Below, in pieces: positions 47,901 to 60,412 of a stretch of 64,000 nucleotides of DNA. Position numbers and translations under genes: made by a program. The notes below the pieces were generated by a model. That model was not told the origin of the DNA. It made no database searches and saw only the letters and a list, made by a program, of their open reading frames with translations. Numbering within the stretch: position 1 is the stretch's first letter; each line of letters opens with the position of its first letter. The stretch covers positions 9,388,802 to 9,452,801 of the forward strand of contig NC_058512.1 in NCBI RefSeq assembly GCF_020382885.2, read 5' to 3'. This DNA is from Scatophagus argus (Eukaryota > Chordata > Actinopteri > Scatophagidae).

Positions 47901-50900
47901 GAGTGGATTAGCACTGACCATCCATCTTGTGTACATGATTGACCAAGAGACTGCAGTTTACAATTGAGAGCAGACAATGGCAGTCTATAGCCTTGTGGGT
48001 ATGCAGAAGAAACTGTTGCAAATAGACAGTCTTGGTCGCATTCACTGAGGTCCTTCTGAACAAGTGACACTCTCTGTAGCAAACCCTGACACATCAGGCA
48101 CAACATATTTGTCTAAATTACAGCTAGCACTGCTGCTTGAGTTTTGTTATCTTCCTCCAGCACCACCCTAGATTCAATGTCACGACCCCTGGTGCCAGTG
48201 ACAAATAATGAATTCACCGAGCCAGCTGAGCAGTGGCTGGACTACTGATTGTTTTTCCATGAGGAGCGAATATTTGGAAAATGTTCAGCTGCAACTGCAG
48301 CAGACACAACTCTGTCCTTACTTCTCTGAAAAGTAGAATTCATTCTAATTTCACTTTTAATCTTTCACTTATGGTTTCAAAAGCTACTCACATAGTTAAT
48401 GTGTTAAAATTACTCTTTTTTTGCTTTAAGACACTGTTTTATCCATATATATTCTCCACTTTTACCCCATCAGTTTTTTAGCTTGGTTTTGCTTATTTGC
48501 ATAAATGTAAAATGAGAATTAATCCTGATGTAACACATACTTTTAAAGCTGACTTACATAAAGCCTGGAGCTCTCTCAGGCATTTGTGTTTTCCAGTGTG
48601 CTCATATTCAAGTTTATTTATACTGGAATTTAAAATAAAGTCACATAATCTGAACTCAAGTACAGCCTTGGAATTTTGTTTGTGATATGGTCTCACAGCC
48701 TACAGACCCAATTTTTGTTGTACTGTGAGATCAGAGAGTTGCAGCAACCTTGTACTGCTCTGAGGGTGCAGCAGCTCGGCTATCCAAACTCAGGACCATG
48801 CCGTGAAAATCCTTGGACAATATCACAGGATTAAAAAAAAAGAAAAAGAAAATCACATTTCTCCTGCAGCAGCAAATGATCAAGGTCTGTATGACTAAAC
48901 TTTTATTTGCTGATAGCAGGACAATGTTAAAGACTAACACTTTACTGAAATATCAACTTGTTTTAACACCATTAAGCAAATCATTAATAGCAGTGTTAAA
49001 TAAACTATTGCTCCAGTCATCAGTTGGAAAAAGTCCAAAAAATATTGTCTGAAATATTGTAAATATATTGAGCATTTTTAACAATATTTAGTGTGCTGAG
49101 TCATTGAAAAGATGTAAAAGTGTCTGTGGTCTTTGAGGTAATGGCATTGACAGTAACACTGAGTCAAACACAATACGTCATCAGTGCTCAAGTGAAGGGT
49201 AAGAATGGCATGTCACGGGTGTGTCCACAATGACAAATCTGCTGCTCCAGATTAAACAAACAGGAGACAAATTCTTTGGTATATGTTTTTGTTTTGTTTT
49301 GCTTTTTTTGGGGGGGGGGGTCATTGACATGAATATGAAAATCACAAAACAAAAACATTCATATTGTGCAAATGTTAACCAAAAAAAACAAGACATTAAT
49401 ATCGGCAGGCAGGTCCATGAAATAAATAGTGGGGTCAAAATATCAAAAGAATATGCATTTAAGTGTACTATGAACTATAAATAGATGTCCAACATCCCAA
49501 CAGTCTGCATTTTTAAACACAAATATTTCCACTGGCAATGTTAATTTGATTCCAGATCCACTGTATAACTGAACAACTCAGTTCCTGTCAAATACAAATG
49601 ATGAAAGTGTCATTGTTTACTGAACACTGGTTTATGGATGGTCCAAGGAAATGAGCATGCATGGTGAGTCCAGCTACATAGGAGTAAATCACTGAGTAAT
49701 CTCCTTTTATCTATAATAACAGGCATTCTTTACATCTGGCGACAGGTGCTGCGTTATCCAAAAAATGGATCTGGAGACTGCAGAAGAAATATCTGTTTTT
49801 GTTGCTTTTTACTTTGTGGCACAGGAATGTCTTCGAATGCCCTGTATCCTGTATTACAAATGTTGGAGGGTTTTGGTCACTTGAGGCAAAAAAGGGGAAT
49901 AGACTGATAGTACATTAAACCAAAATGATATCATCATTTCATTGCATTTTTCCATGCAAGAAGAAGAAAATGAAAAACTGACTGACAATTTCATGGCAGG
50001 TTAATCCAACAGCTGCCAACAGAATCATAACACCGATCATTTCCCATAGAGCAACAGGCTTGTTGAAGTTTGTTTATTAACTTTCCACTGTACATTATTT
50101 TGCCTACTGTTAGGTTATCACCTTGTTCCCCCAGTCATCATCATAATAAACCAGGTGCTCCTCATCCTACTTGGCTGGAGTTTACATCTTGGCCCAATCC
50201 CAAGAAATTCACTTCCCTTGGAAGCCTTAGAGATATAATATTAGTGGCCTGTATACAGTTTGTGATAAGCTTGAAACTATTTGTCCCAAACATCAAAGAT
50301 CACCACTTTTGCCAACCCAGAGATCTAAACCCAGGACTTAAAAGTCTGCTGACCTTCCAAGTGAGCTACAACAGAACATCAGGACCTACAGATCCTGCTG
50401 ACCTTTTTTGACCGTCTAACAGTGTGATTCATGCTGCTTGTTGGTGCAGTTTAAAAAGAAAAGAAAAAAAAAAGTGAAAATGGTCCATGACGAAGGCTTA
50501 TGCCAAGAAGCCCACTGCTGCACATTGGCAGAGTGTCAGTGCCACTGGCAGAGGCAGAGAAACCATGAAGCTCTTGCACCTAAATAATTGGGAAAATCCC
50601 ATAAAATGGCTTTGGGCCAGAAGAAGAATGTGGGAGACCAACATTTGGAGAAAGATGACATTGTTGGGCATTACCTTTATATCCTAAACATAGCATTTGT
50701 ATGTAAAATATGCTAACTAGTCATGATAAACATCCACAAAAGAAGAGAAAAAAGAGACTGTGTTTTATTCTACTTCTTGTTTGCGGTCAGGTTTTAATTA
50801 AGAGATACCACAACTGATGTGACTGAAGCAATGAAAAAATGCTTACTATGGCTTAACTGAGAAATCTGCATCTGCAAACTGAAATATGTACTTAATGCTG

Positions 50901-53900
50901 CCTGTTTGAGTATTGTGTCAAGAATCCTCTAAAAATAAGATGTCAGTGCCAGTGCCATTTACAAAAATGTATTTTTCTCAAATACATTTTTGTAAATTAC
51001 TGTCAGAAGCAATGATTGATGCCACATTTAGTTTCCCTTTCATCATTTCTCTGGCTGAGATAGTTTGTTTCACAACTGCAGACTGAATATTACATTGGTC
51101 AGCCATCTGTTTCCAAAATCATATTTAGAAAGACGAACAAGTTGCATCAGAATCATATTGTTGCTGAGATTGCGGAGAACATACAGAACTTCTAGGCTCT
51201 CTGTGTTTGATGGCGATCCCTCTATTTCAACTGAGGCACAAGCAGCATTGAAGAAGCTACCATTAGCTTGTTGCTAGTCCTCAATTTGACTACTACGCAT
51301 TTTGCCTGGTGCTGACTTTTCTTTTTGTATTCTTGACTTTCAAACAATAAAGTTCCAGTTCATATGTCTAGTTTTATCAAAGTTTTTTACAGACAGAACA
51401 GCTTTCCTGACTTCCTGCCTAATTGGCCTTTAACCAAACAAGAACTTTCTGTGAATTGGTTGCGAATGCTTCACTCTGCAGGCCTGTAAGTCCACAGCCA
51501 AACCCTGCATGAATATCCACTTACTTGATTTAGTTTCCCCAAAATGTGGGAAATTAACATGCAAGCAACAATATAGCTAACATTAGTTATCTATCTGTCC
51601 TATTTATCTATCTTTGCTGCTGATATCACAGCAGACTAACCTGCTGTTTTGACAGTTTTCCAAGTGATACATTTTATAGTCAGTGCAACTTTCCTTTTCT
51701 ATTGAGCATCACAAGATGATGGCTGTGTTGAGAGAATCCTTCACCCTGTATAGCAGCTGGAATGTAATAACTGAATAATGCAGCAGCTAAAATCAAGCTT
51801 GTCTGCACAGTTCCTATGTACTGGAGAAGATGCTGAAAAATGTTGGGTATTTAGGCGTTGCTTTTTAACAACAAACCGAACATGCTTGAGGACAGGCATC
51901 CACTGTGTTCCACCACTGAATAAGCCCTAAAGTGATTGTCCAGTTCACTACAAAAATTCCTCTTCACCTTCTGTGAATGATCATGACATTGCACAGGAAA
52001 CAGTAATGGAGTTAATACAGCAGGAGGTAGATGAAAAGGTCTCTTCACTCCACAGGAACTGAAGAGAATTACAGCAAACAGTCTTCAGTGGTCAAAGGTA
52101 TTGTGCGTGCGTGAACATAACTCAAGTCACTATTCAGATTTCATCAGTCACCATGCTGTTAGTATTTTCTAATTCAATTCAGCTGTTATATTTTCTTGTG
52201 TTCGTGATTCAGAAACCAAACATCAGTTCACGGGGAAAAAGTCTTTCCACTAATTGCACTCGGCTGGTCAGGATCAAACAAGATCTTTTGTGTCACACCC
52301 AATGCAGCCAGATGATATGATGAAAGGTATGTAAATAAAGGCACTGGACATCTTAAATTAGGTACGTTTTTACAGCACCTTCAGAGGCGAGTTGTAAAAT
52401 ATTACCAAGAGTGCCTTAATTGACATGTTCTAATCAAAAGTAAAAAAAAAGAAAGATAAAAAAGCAGTTCCTTAAAGGCACACTCTGCAGAATTTCTTTG
52501 TTGCTGATTGTAAAAGCAACATTAAGGGATTCTGAAGAAATATCATTTGTTGTAGGTATCTGAACCTGGTAAGGAGACTTAACAATCAGCTATCTTGATA
52601 TCTTGATCGACTGACATCCAGAAACGTCTCCAACACAACAAATAGCAATAAAATAAGAAACTACAGGCAGAAAGGAGGGTCTCTGCAGATAAAAACAAGG
52701 ACACACACTTGTAGGTCTTAAGTGATTATTTCATTGTTTGTTTTTTAAAATCCTGCATAGTATACCTTTAAATCAAGAACAAAGTTTTCTTATTAAGTCT
52801 GCTTATTGAGGTAATTACAGAAAACTGTTTAGAGGATTAAAATATTCTCCGGGAGATGAATCAGACTCTTTTCATTAAATAAGAGCCCCTCCTAGGTGCT
52901 TATGTCTGTAATGGTATGACGACACCCATGACATCTTTCTCTCTGATAAATGAAAGGGGAGGAAACATGTGAATCATACTAACCGGAGTTAGTGGAGTCA
53001 TAAACATAAACACAACATAAAACATAAATCAGCTCATAATCACAGGTCCCACCCATTAACTCTTCAGTTTTCTTTGCAAATACAGTTTTAAAGCCTCTTC
53101 TCATTATTACATTTACATAAACAAACACAAAACACACCATCACTAGAGAAGGCAAAGACGTGCTGCACAAGCCCTGCAGCTAAAACAACTCCTGCTGTCA
53201 AAAAGTACTTGAAATACTCCTACTACCTGCAACTCTTGGCAGGCTGAGCTGAAATTATGTGAGCTGATCTTTTTTGGGGGGGAAAAAAAGAAAAGAGCTC
53301 ATTTTTCCAAGTCCAGATCAGATAACTTATTATACCTCTAAACAGCACAGATTTGATTTCAACTGATGTCTTTTGTTCCAAAATGTTCTTGTCTCTATCT
53401 CTGTTGATATTTTGTCAGGCCTTCATAAAACTGCTTTTCCTGGACAGAACTCTGAAGGTTTTAATGTCTTGATAATTCTGTTGAGAATACGTAAAGATTT
53501 CCTACAATGAGACAAAGGCATTGCTGTGTGAGGTTAAGACAAGACAGACTGACCAGAGCTTGGTATATGAACCAATTATATCAATTTTCAATTTATTATA
53601 TTTGCTGTAGCCTTATGCCGAGACTTTGTTAGTTATAGCACTGGGTCACACTTTGTGGTGTAACATTAGCATAGATTTTATATTTTAGTCCATCAGCCAG
53701 TTAAAGTGTCTAAGTGTTTCCCAACTCAGTGTGTGATGGTAAATGAAATACGGCTGTTGTCAGCAATCAGACAAGGGGAGAGTAAGGACGCAGTCTCATA
53801 ATTAACATCTTTTAACAGCAATGTTGTTTGAAACTGTGAATCTCTGTGGACGGCTACAACAGTAATGACCAGACATTTGTCTTTGGCCCCGGAAGAAGAA

Positions 53901-56900
53901 GCAGCGCTTAAATAACAGCTAAGATGATGAAGCATTAAGCGTCCTGTCTGTAGTTTTTTGACCTTGCTCTTGTTAGTTTGCTATGAAAATGTCCAAAACC
54001 CAAATAAATACAAATACTGACTATTTATAGTCAACATTTCTCAGTATCAGAGTAAGAAGGGCATCTCCAAACACTGCTTGTATATATGTGTATGTACAGT
54101 TTAATTTATAGATTCCTGTCAGCCGCAATTCAGTAACACGTACATATAAACACATGCATATTGAAATGATATACTTGTCTGTCTACAGCGTTGCGGAAAA
54201 AAAATAAATAAACACTTGGTTTTTAAGCACAAAAGAAATCGGCTTTGCATACAAAGTGGAAGATGGTCTACACTCCACTACAATGCCTCATGTCTGGGGG
54301 ATTCTCCTGCTGGTGTGAGCTATAAATACTGTTCACATCCTCTGTCAGCAATGCACCGAGGAGTGATACAAGCTCGAGGAGACCTCCAAGAGTGTAACGA
54401 CTGGGGAAGTCATGACTGTTCAGCTGTAAAAGGAGAGCCTTATCAGTTTCGGTACATGTGCATTTAAGGTGTCTGCCATTTTACTGAAAGATACGACATG
54501 TTTTCTAGTGGAATTAATAGACGGTCTTGTCATAAAATAGGTTTATGTATAGCGTCTTAAAAAACATCTATGGTAACGATTGTGATTCTAATCACTCAAA
54601 AATAACAGAATATTTTGACCAAAGATGTTTAAAATAGCAAAACACTGGTCTGCAAAATCTTAAATGATTTGTCTGTTGCCTCAGATACACCATTTGTACA
54701 TATTCACACAATTAGAAAATATTTTGTTTGAATTCCAGTGTAATTATTTGGGCTAATGGAGACAGTTTAAATCATGTTAGTCAAAGTATCATAGATGTAT
54801 TTAATTGTGCAGTACAGTTCATACATAATGGACCAAACTTGGCTCTGGACCTTGATTTTAATATCGAGCTCATTAAACGGGGAGACACTTGGCACAGCGT
54901 AACGTCCACAAAGACATCTACAGAAAAGTGCTCAGTGAGTATAACTCAGTCATTCTACACAGGGTGAACACACACATAAATGTTTAATAAGGAGTAGATG
55001 TCATTCGTGATGAAAAAAATGGAGTTTTGCTTCCTCTCAGAGCAAGCCATAACTGAGATACTACCTAACAACCCAGTGCCCAAGGTTAGTCATTTAAAAA
55101 ACATAATTGCACCTCAAAGTATTAGGTTTTTTATGAGAGATTTAAGAGCGTTACATATATAAGAGCAGGTATCATTTTAGAAGAATCAACAGAACAATTG
55201 CTTGCGCAGTAGTAGTGGTTTGAATACATATCAGAGTTTATGACAAGTGCATGATACAAGGGCAATGAAAAGGGCAGGAAGCCTTGCCACTGACCCTGCC
55301 TACCTAGGCAACCATCTGTTCGAAAAACATTCCCTGGAAACTGTAGATCCATTAAGAGCTGTGACTACTTAATCAGCATCCTCAAAGCTCACCCATAATG
55401 AACATATAAATAAATATAACTCATCGCCCGTGTCCAATTTGGTTATAGAATAGAATAGAATGCCTTGTCACTATACACATGTACAATGAGATTAAAAATC
55501 ATAGTGATCAATAGAGTACATATTGTAGATATGATTGGGAGCCGGGTCAGGTTTAAAGATCACGAAAGTCTTAGTGATGGCAGATTTACAGATAATCCCT
55601 GCAGAGTCTCCAATGTGTCATTGGAGTTATTATTTCCATTTTATTCATTCAGTCAAAAGCATTGCATGAATTAATGCATTTACAATGAAACCTGTTTTTT
55701 GTTCTAATTGTATTTTAATGAAGCCGCTTGAAAATTATTTGTTATAAAGAAAATCTTCATTAAATCTGAGGCTGTGTTACACTATGTTATTAATCTCTGA
55801 ATGATAGATGATAAACAGTATCTTCTAATTATATTTTTCATCCAAAGTCTTATTGCTTAACTTTTAAATAATAAGATAATTTAAAAAAATGCTAACAAAA
55901 TGCACACCATTCATTGAGGGTCTAATGTCTGCCCCCCCCCCAAAAAAAAACACCTTCAACTTCAATTCTTTAATAAAGAAACTGGGACTTTGCTTAATAT
56001 TCAGTTAGTTGGAAATTGTTTGATTTTACCTTTTCACACCTCTAACTTAAACTTTAAATCCATACACAGTATACAATAGCTTCAACAATAAAAACGTGTT
56101 CTGTGCATCATATTTTATTCTATGTAACTTTCTGCTGGCTCACTGGCGCATTTTGTTTTCTTTTGTAATGTCATCTGAAAGCTGAAACTGGACTCAACTC
56201 TTTAGTGTGTTTATAAAGGGCACTGAGTGTCATGTCCTGTCCGTGGTGTGACACGTACTGTCTCTTTGCACACGATGCGAGGTCCCTTTGTCCTTGTGTG
56301 TTGTATTTGTCAGTGGGTGCTCGAAAATGGTAGTCAGCATGTCTCTGCAACAATGTCACCAAGAGAAACTCCCATTGATTTAATCACATACTTTGCTGAG
56401 GTTTATGCTCACTTTTTGTATAGTGTCACGGTAATAAAAACATGTCCTTATTAGTATCATTTTTATCACAACAAGGTAGATGTAGATGTAAATATTGGGC
56501 CATATTTGAACCATCAGTTCAACAGTTTCGCTGAGACATTGTGCTGTGGTGACTGATTAATGTTCTTGCTTCTACAGTTGAGTGTTTGAGAATAATGTAA
56601 CTGCATAGTCTGAGGCACTGAGAGTGGACTGTAGTAGGAGCAGGAAGTAGGAGACAGCTTGTGTCCAGCAGTTAAACTTGTGAAATGAAAAATATTTGCA
56701 TATTTATAGATTCTGGACTAAGTGCCATTTCAAGGATTTTAATGTGGTAATTATACATTTTTTTTTCTCCACAGAAACCATGTCTGACACGTATTAGAGA
56801 ATTTTATGTAAGCCTTAATACATCTGTGGAGGGTATCTTTAATGTAAATAAAAAATGACTAAAATTAAAATGTATTTTAAAGAAAACAGTTGGCTAATTG

Positions 56901-59115
56901 GCAATAGGAACAGAGTAACAGCAGTCATGTGGATTTGATGTCTGAGGATCGTTCATCTGGGTTTCAAGGCGTGACTAACTGAATAGCATGTGACTGAGGG
57001 TGCTGCAGTCTTGCTTTGTGCCTTTATGACACAGTTTTAGAGATTTTGTGTCAGTTTAAAATGAAGACACACCATTACTGTGCTCATTTCTAGCTGTAGT
57101 TGTATAGTAATTTCCCAAAGCTCAATATATTGCAGTTCAGTGATGTGTTTGTAATCTATTTCTCTGGTGATCCCAAACATGCACTGGGTGTAAAATACAC
57201 ACCTTGCTAGAAAATAAAGCTATTATCATAAATATGATTAGGGGGAATAATTACATGAGTTGAGCAATCAAGAAAGTTCTTCCCTGCTCTAATTAAAGAT
57301 CCTGTGGATGACATGATATTCATAAGCTGCATTTCAGAGGGAAAAAAATAGGAATTTTTGTTGAGGAACACTGGACTGCAGCGTTGTTCACAGACCATCA
57401 ACAGCACCTCCCACACTGTGTGTTAAGGCAGAGCAGCTCTAGTGTAAAGGGCAGTTGTTCAGTAAGTGGGAGGTTGCTCATTCAAACTCTGTCTGGTGGA
57501 GGTTAATCTTAAACTTGCTTACCTTCCTCAAAAGCTACAAGGAAAGTGCTCTTTAACTCACTTCATCTGCTGGTGGAGGTGCTCAGTGACAACAGAAAGT
57601 ACACTGTTTACCCTGGCTGTTGCTGAGGTGTGAGGCCATGTGAATGTAGCAGTGCGTTATGTGCTCAGTGAATCTTCCCTGAGTAAATACATTCACGGTT
57701 GACTGATCCATCTCGCTATGTGCTGAATATTTAATGGCTCTCAATTAGTAAACTACAGCCTGAAAAGGCTTCGCCATAACCTTAAATGCTGTATTGTCAT
57801 GCACAGCTTCTCCTTGCAACACACGGCACTTGCCATTTTATTGTTGTTCCAGTGCTTGCTTTTCCATAGCCAACCTTTTAATTAAATTTATGTTTTTGCA
57901 GATAGTGGATTTTCAATGTCAAGCGAGAGGCACAAAGCAAGGGCAGGCAGCCACTTGTGGGCCCGGGCAACCTACAGACAGAAGAAGGGAAAATGGAATT
58001 CCCTTCGCATAAAAGACTTTGTGATAATAAATCTGATCTGAGTTATCTCTTGATTGTAGTCTGCCTGGCGTTTCTCCAAATCACTGCCAGCTGTGCTTTC
58101 TCATTGTGAGGGCCATTTGCCAATGCAAAACATTTGTTTTTAACAGCTACACACCACGATTACTTCAGCAAGAACAATAATAATTCTCAGATGTATCCTT
58201 TAGATGGCCCAGGTACAACACTGAGCCACTGATGGTCGTTTTTATTAATTAATGGCTACATGCAGTACATCAAACAAACCTGAAAGAGATTAAAGAAATG
58301 AGATGGATGTAATTAAAGACTAAAAGCGAATCAATCTGCCATCTTATTAATGAGTTTTATTTGAATTTGCCATTCATCACAGCTCTTTACTCCATTTCAT
58401 TCTGTGTCTCACTAACTTCTCAGTCTTTTCTTCTCAAGCACAAATGTCTTACATTAAATGTAATCAGGTGCAATTCAGTCTCACAGGTGCTTCATTTGTT
58501 AGCAGGAGATGGCATTGTGTACATATGTTGCTTACTCACAATGACATTGTGGCACGTAAGGACAGCTTGGGATGTGCTGTGTACTGCATGCGGTGCAAAA
58601 GAATGAATGTTGTTAACAAATTTACTACAACAGTAAGAGGGTGGTGTGGAAATATTGTGGTAGACTGTTTGTTACATTTTGTGGCTTTTGGCTGAAAATC
58701 TGAAGCAGCAACATGAAAAAATTGTTTAAAACAATGTTTCCCAGATTTTAGGAAACATTTAGACCCTAACCATAACCCAGAATACATGTTCTACTGACCC
58801 CTACTTTTTGTTTTTGTCTTTTTTTTAACAACCAGACCAACACTTTAGTGTGCAGTTAGATGTGCGGATCAGGAAAAGTAGCGCACATTTACAGGAGCTC
58901 TCCGGGGTCCTGAACTAGTTTGCCACGAGGGTGTTGCATTTAGATACAACAGCTCTTCAACACCACAAATAACGACTCGAAGCACACAATCCAGACAGAG
59001 ACTCACCTTCCACCTCATCCTCAGGCAGGATAACAGGGCTCCGTAAGGAGAGGACATCTGGAATAGTGCAAAGTCCCTTGTACATGAACCTGGTGGTCAC
59101 AGCACGCACTGGCAT
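44977..59115 (-). CDS. cabp7: cabp7, calcium-binding protein 7 (calneuron-2)
   Basis: CABP7 is a tail-anchored EF-hand Ca2+ sensor of the trans-Golgi that regulates PI4-kinase beta. Coding exons on the minus strand: 59115-59007, 46201-46058, 45968-45856, 45372-45225, 45104-44977 (642 nt, 213 aa; human 215). The start MPVRAVTTRFMYKGLCTIPD matches the family N-terminus. EF1 loop DRDGNGFISKQE (46-57) and EF2 loop DIDGDGQVGFDE (82-93) keep all canonical ligands. A degenerate C-terminal half (CDMQKLTVDELKKLLYDTF, MKDIENIIMTEESH) follows. Residues about 187-206 form the tail anchor, ending MLRRGMK. The first intron (46202-59006) is 12.8 kb. Identity is firm; whether it is the a or b fish paralogue cannot be told here. 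Confidence 0.96.
47841..47920. repeat. 40-bp tandem duplication with POU octamer
   Basis: Two adjacent 40-bp units (47841-47880 and 47881-47920) each start with the identical 14 bases TAATTTGCATGCAA and stay similar after that (TGATTGGGCAAGCACC versus TGAGTGGATTAGCACT). Each contains ATTTGCAT, the reverse of the octamer ATGCAAAT, preceded by a TAAT homeodomain core. Confidence 0.85.
50285..50385 (-). repeat. tRNA-like SINE remnant (weak)
   Basis: On the minus strand TAGCTCACTTGG resembles a pol III A box and is followed about 35 bases later by GGGTTTAGATCTC, a damaged B box. This looks like an old tRNA-derived SINE head, not a working tRNA. Confidence 0.25.
50957..50997. repeat. Perfect 18-bp inverted repeat with 5-nt loop
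   Basis: ATTTACAAAAATGTATTT at 50957-50974 and its exact reverse complement at 50980-50997 flank the loop TTCTC. The arms are AT-rich. It lies in cabp7 intron 1 with no neighbouring coding sequence. Confidence 0.95.
57440..57520 (+). repeat. tRNA-like SINE remnant (weak)
   Basis: GGCAGTTGTTCAGTAAGTGG followed by GAGGTTGCTCATTCAAACTC resembles the A-box and B-box part (GGTTCRANNC type) of a tRNA-derived fish SINE, in degraded form. Confidence 0.25.
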
Positions 59116-60037
59116 TTCTGCGAGGGAAAACCAACAACTGTGTCGCGATCTTCATATAGCCCAGCTCTCCGGAGTTTTCTGAAACAGACCCTTTGCTTGA
59201 TATCTTTAAACAAAAGCTCAAGCAAATGAAACAGGGAAAGCCCCCTTTCCTCAACCTCGGCGTTTTTTATATAAAAAAAATATTTTAAATATATTTTCGA
59301 TAATGCTGGAATTTGAGTGGTTTCAGCTTGGACTGCGCGTTTAACCAAGGATGCAGCTTGTAGATCGCCTTTGGTCTCAGTGCATAGCCTGTGGCTGCGT
59401 ATTGTAAGCAAGATATGAAGGAAACAGGCAATGCATTTTCTCCAAAATGACATAAAACTTTTACTTCATAGCCCGACGAGCAAAGCCTTGTAGCCTTCTC
59501 TGGAATGTTCGTTCACCGTGATGCCTTAAATGACCACTCAGATGTTGCTATTGATGTTATTCAGATAAACAGGCTACTTTGTCATTCTTCTATCCACGCA
59601 TGTCCCCTGCATTTCATCACTTAAAAAAATGTGATACACCAATTGAAAAATATTTGCAATAAATCGACCCTTTCGCTATTTCATTTACTGATTCCCACAA
59701 AGAGTCTTGTTCTCACAAACTGTCTATTCCGGACATAGTCTGCCTCACTTTTCTTCCTCGTGTCGGCATCCTCTTTAAGAAAAACAAAAAGACACGAATC
59801 GATGATACAAGATAAAAACGGCAGCAGTAATGAGGCGATCCTATCCCGTCAACGAGCTGCAAACAAAATCGTGTAACATTTCTTTCTTTCTGTTTTTTTT
59901 TTTTCCTGGAGAGCAGCTTCAAGGGAATCCTGGGTGACCCCCCTCCCCTTCTCATCTGATACAGACACGCTGGATGAGGCAGCGATCCTCTCTCTCCAGC
60001 TGTCTGCTGCGCTCTCATTTGGGCTCTCACAAAGCGG

Positions 60038-60040
<3 letters not shown>

Positions 60041-60085
<45 letters not shown>
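60041..60085 (+). repeat. (CA)22 microsatellite
   Basis: An uninterrupted 45-base CA tract about 0.9 kb upstream of the cabp7 start codon. Reading frames through it on both strands are artefacts. Confidence 0.97.
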
Positions 60086-60087
<2 letters not shown>

Positions 60088-60383
60088 CCGCCGTATCACT
60101 GCCCCTGTCACAGTAGTCTGTTGACCAAACTGTCCTCCTCTAATGACATTATCTGCACCCTTTTACCAGTGTATTAAACGTAAACATAAGTCAAAATATA
60201 TTAAGGTGAATAATAAAGGTTTGTATGTTTAATAAATAACAAGGCAAGCAGCAACTAAGGCTTCAGAGCCTGATACTTATACTAGAATACTAGAATATTT
60301 CCTCTTACATTTTAGCTCCAGTTTGCTTCATGTTTCTCTTCAAATTTTCGACTTCAGGCTGCTGGGCTAAATGGAAATTGAGG

Positions 60384-60412
60384 CAGCCTAAAACTACTGC
60401 TACTACTACTAC
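60384..60412 (+). repeat. Short (CTA)n triplet tract
   Basis: About five to seven CTA/CTG triplets in the cabp7 upstream region; too short to carry further meaning. Confidence 0.6.

Larger units (their letters stand above)
46202..59006 (-). other. cabp7 intron 1, 12.8 kb
   Basis: No nested gene could be supported on either strand. It holds an octamer-bearing tandem duplication (47841-47920), a perfect hairpin (50957-50997), tRNA-like remnants (50285-50385, 57440-57520), homopolymer runs near 49310 (G) and 55930 (C then A), and otherwise AT-rich DNA. Long first introns of neuronal genes often carry enhancers, so conserved non-coding blocks are likely but cannot be seen from one sequence. Confidence 0.6.

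Noticed and set aside
50070-50411. 113-codon frame in cabp7 intron 1
   Set aside because: Overlaps a tRNA-like SINE remnant; no splice context or known domain.
54216-54967. Two frames of about 80 codons in cabp7 intron 1
   Set aside because: No recognisable protein; codon use and context look like chance frames in intron.
59713-60177. Frames of 60-132 codons through the CA repeat
   Set aside because: Translation of a dinucleotide repeat gives poly-(Thr-His) or poly-(Cys-Val) and nothing else recognisable.
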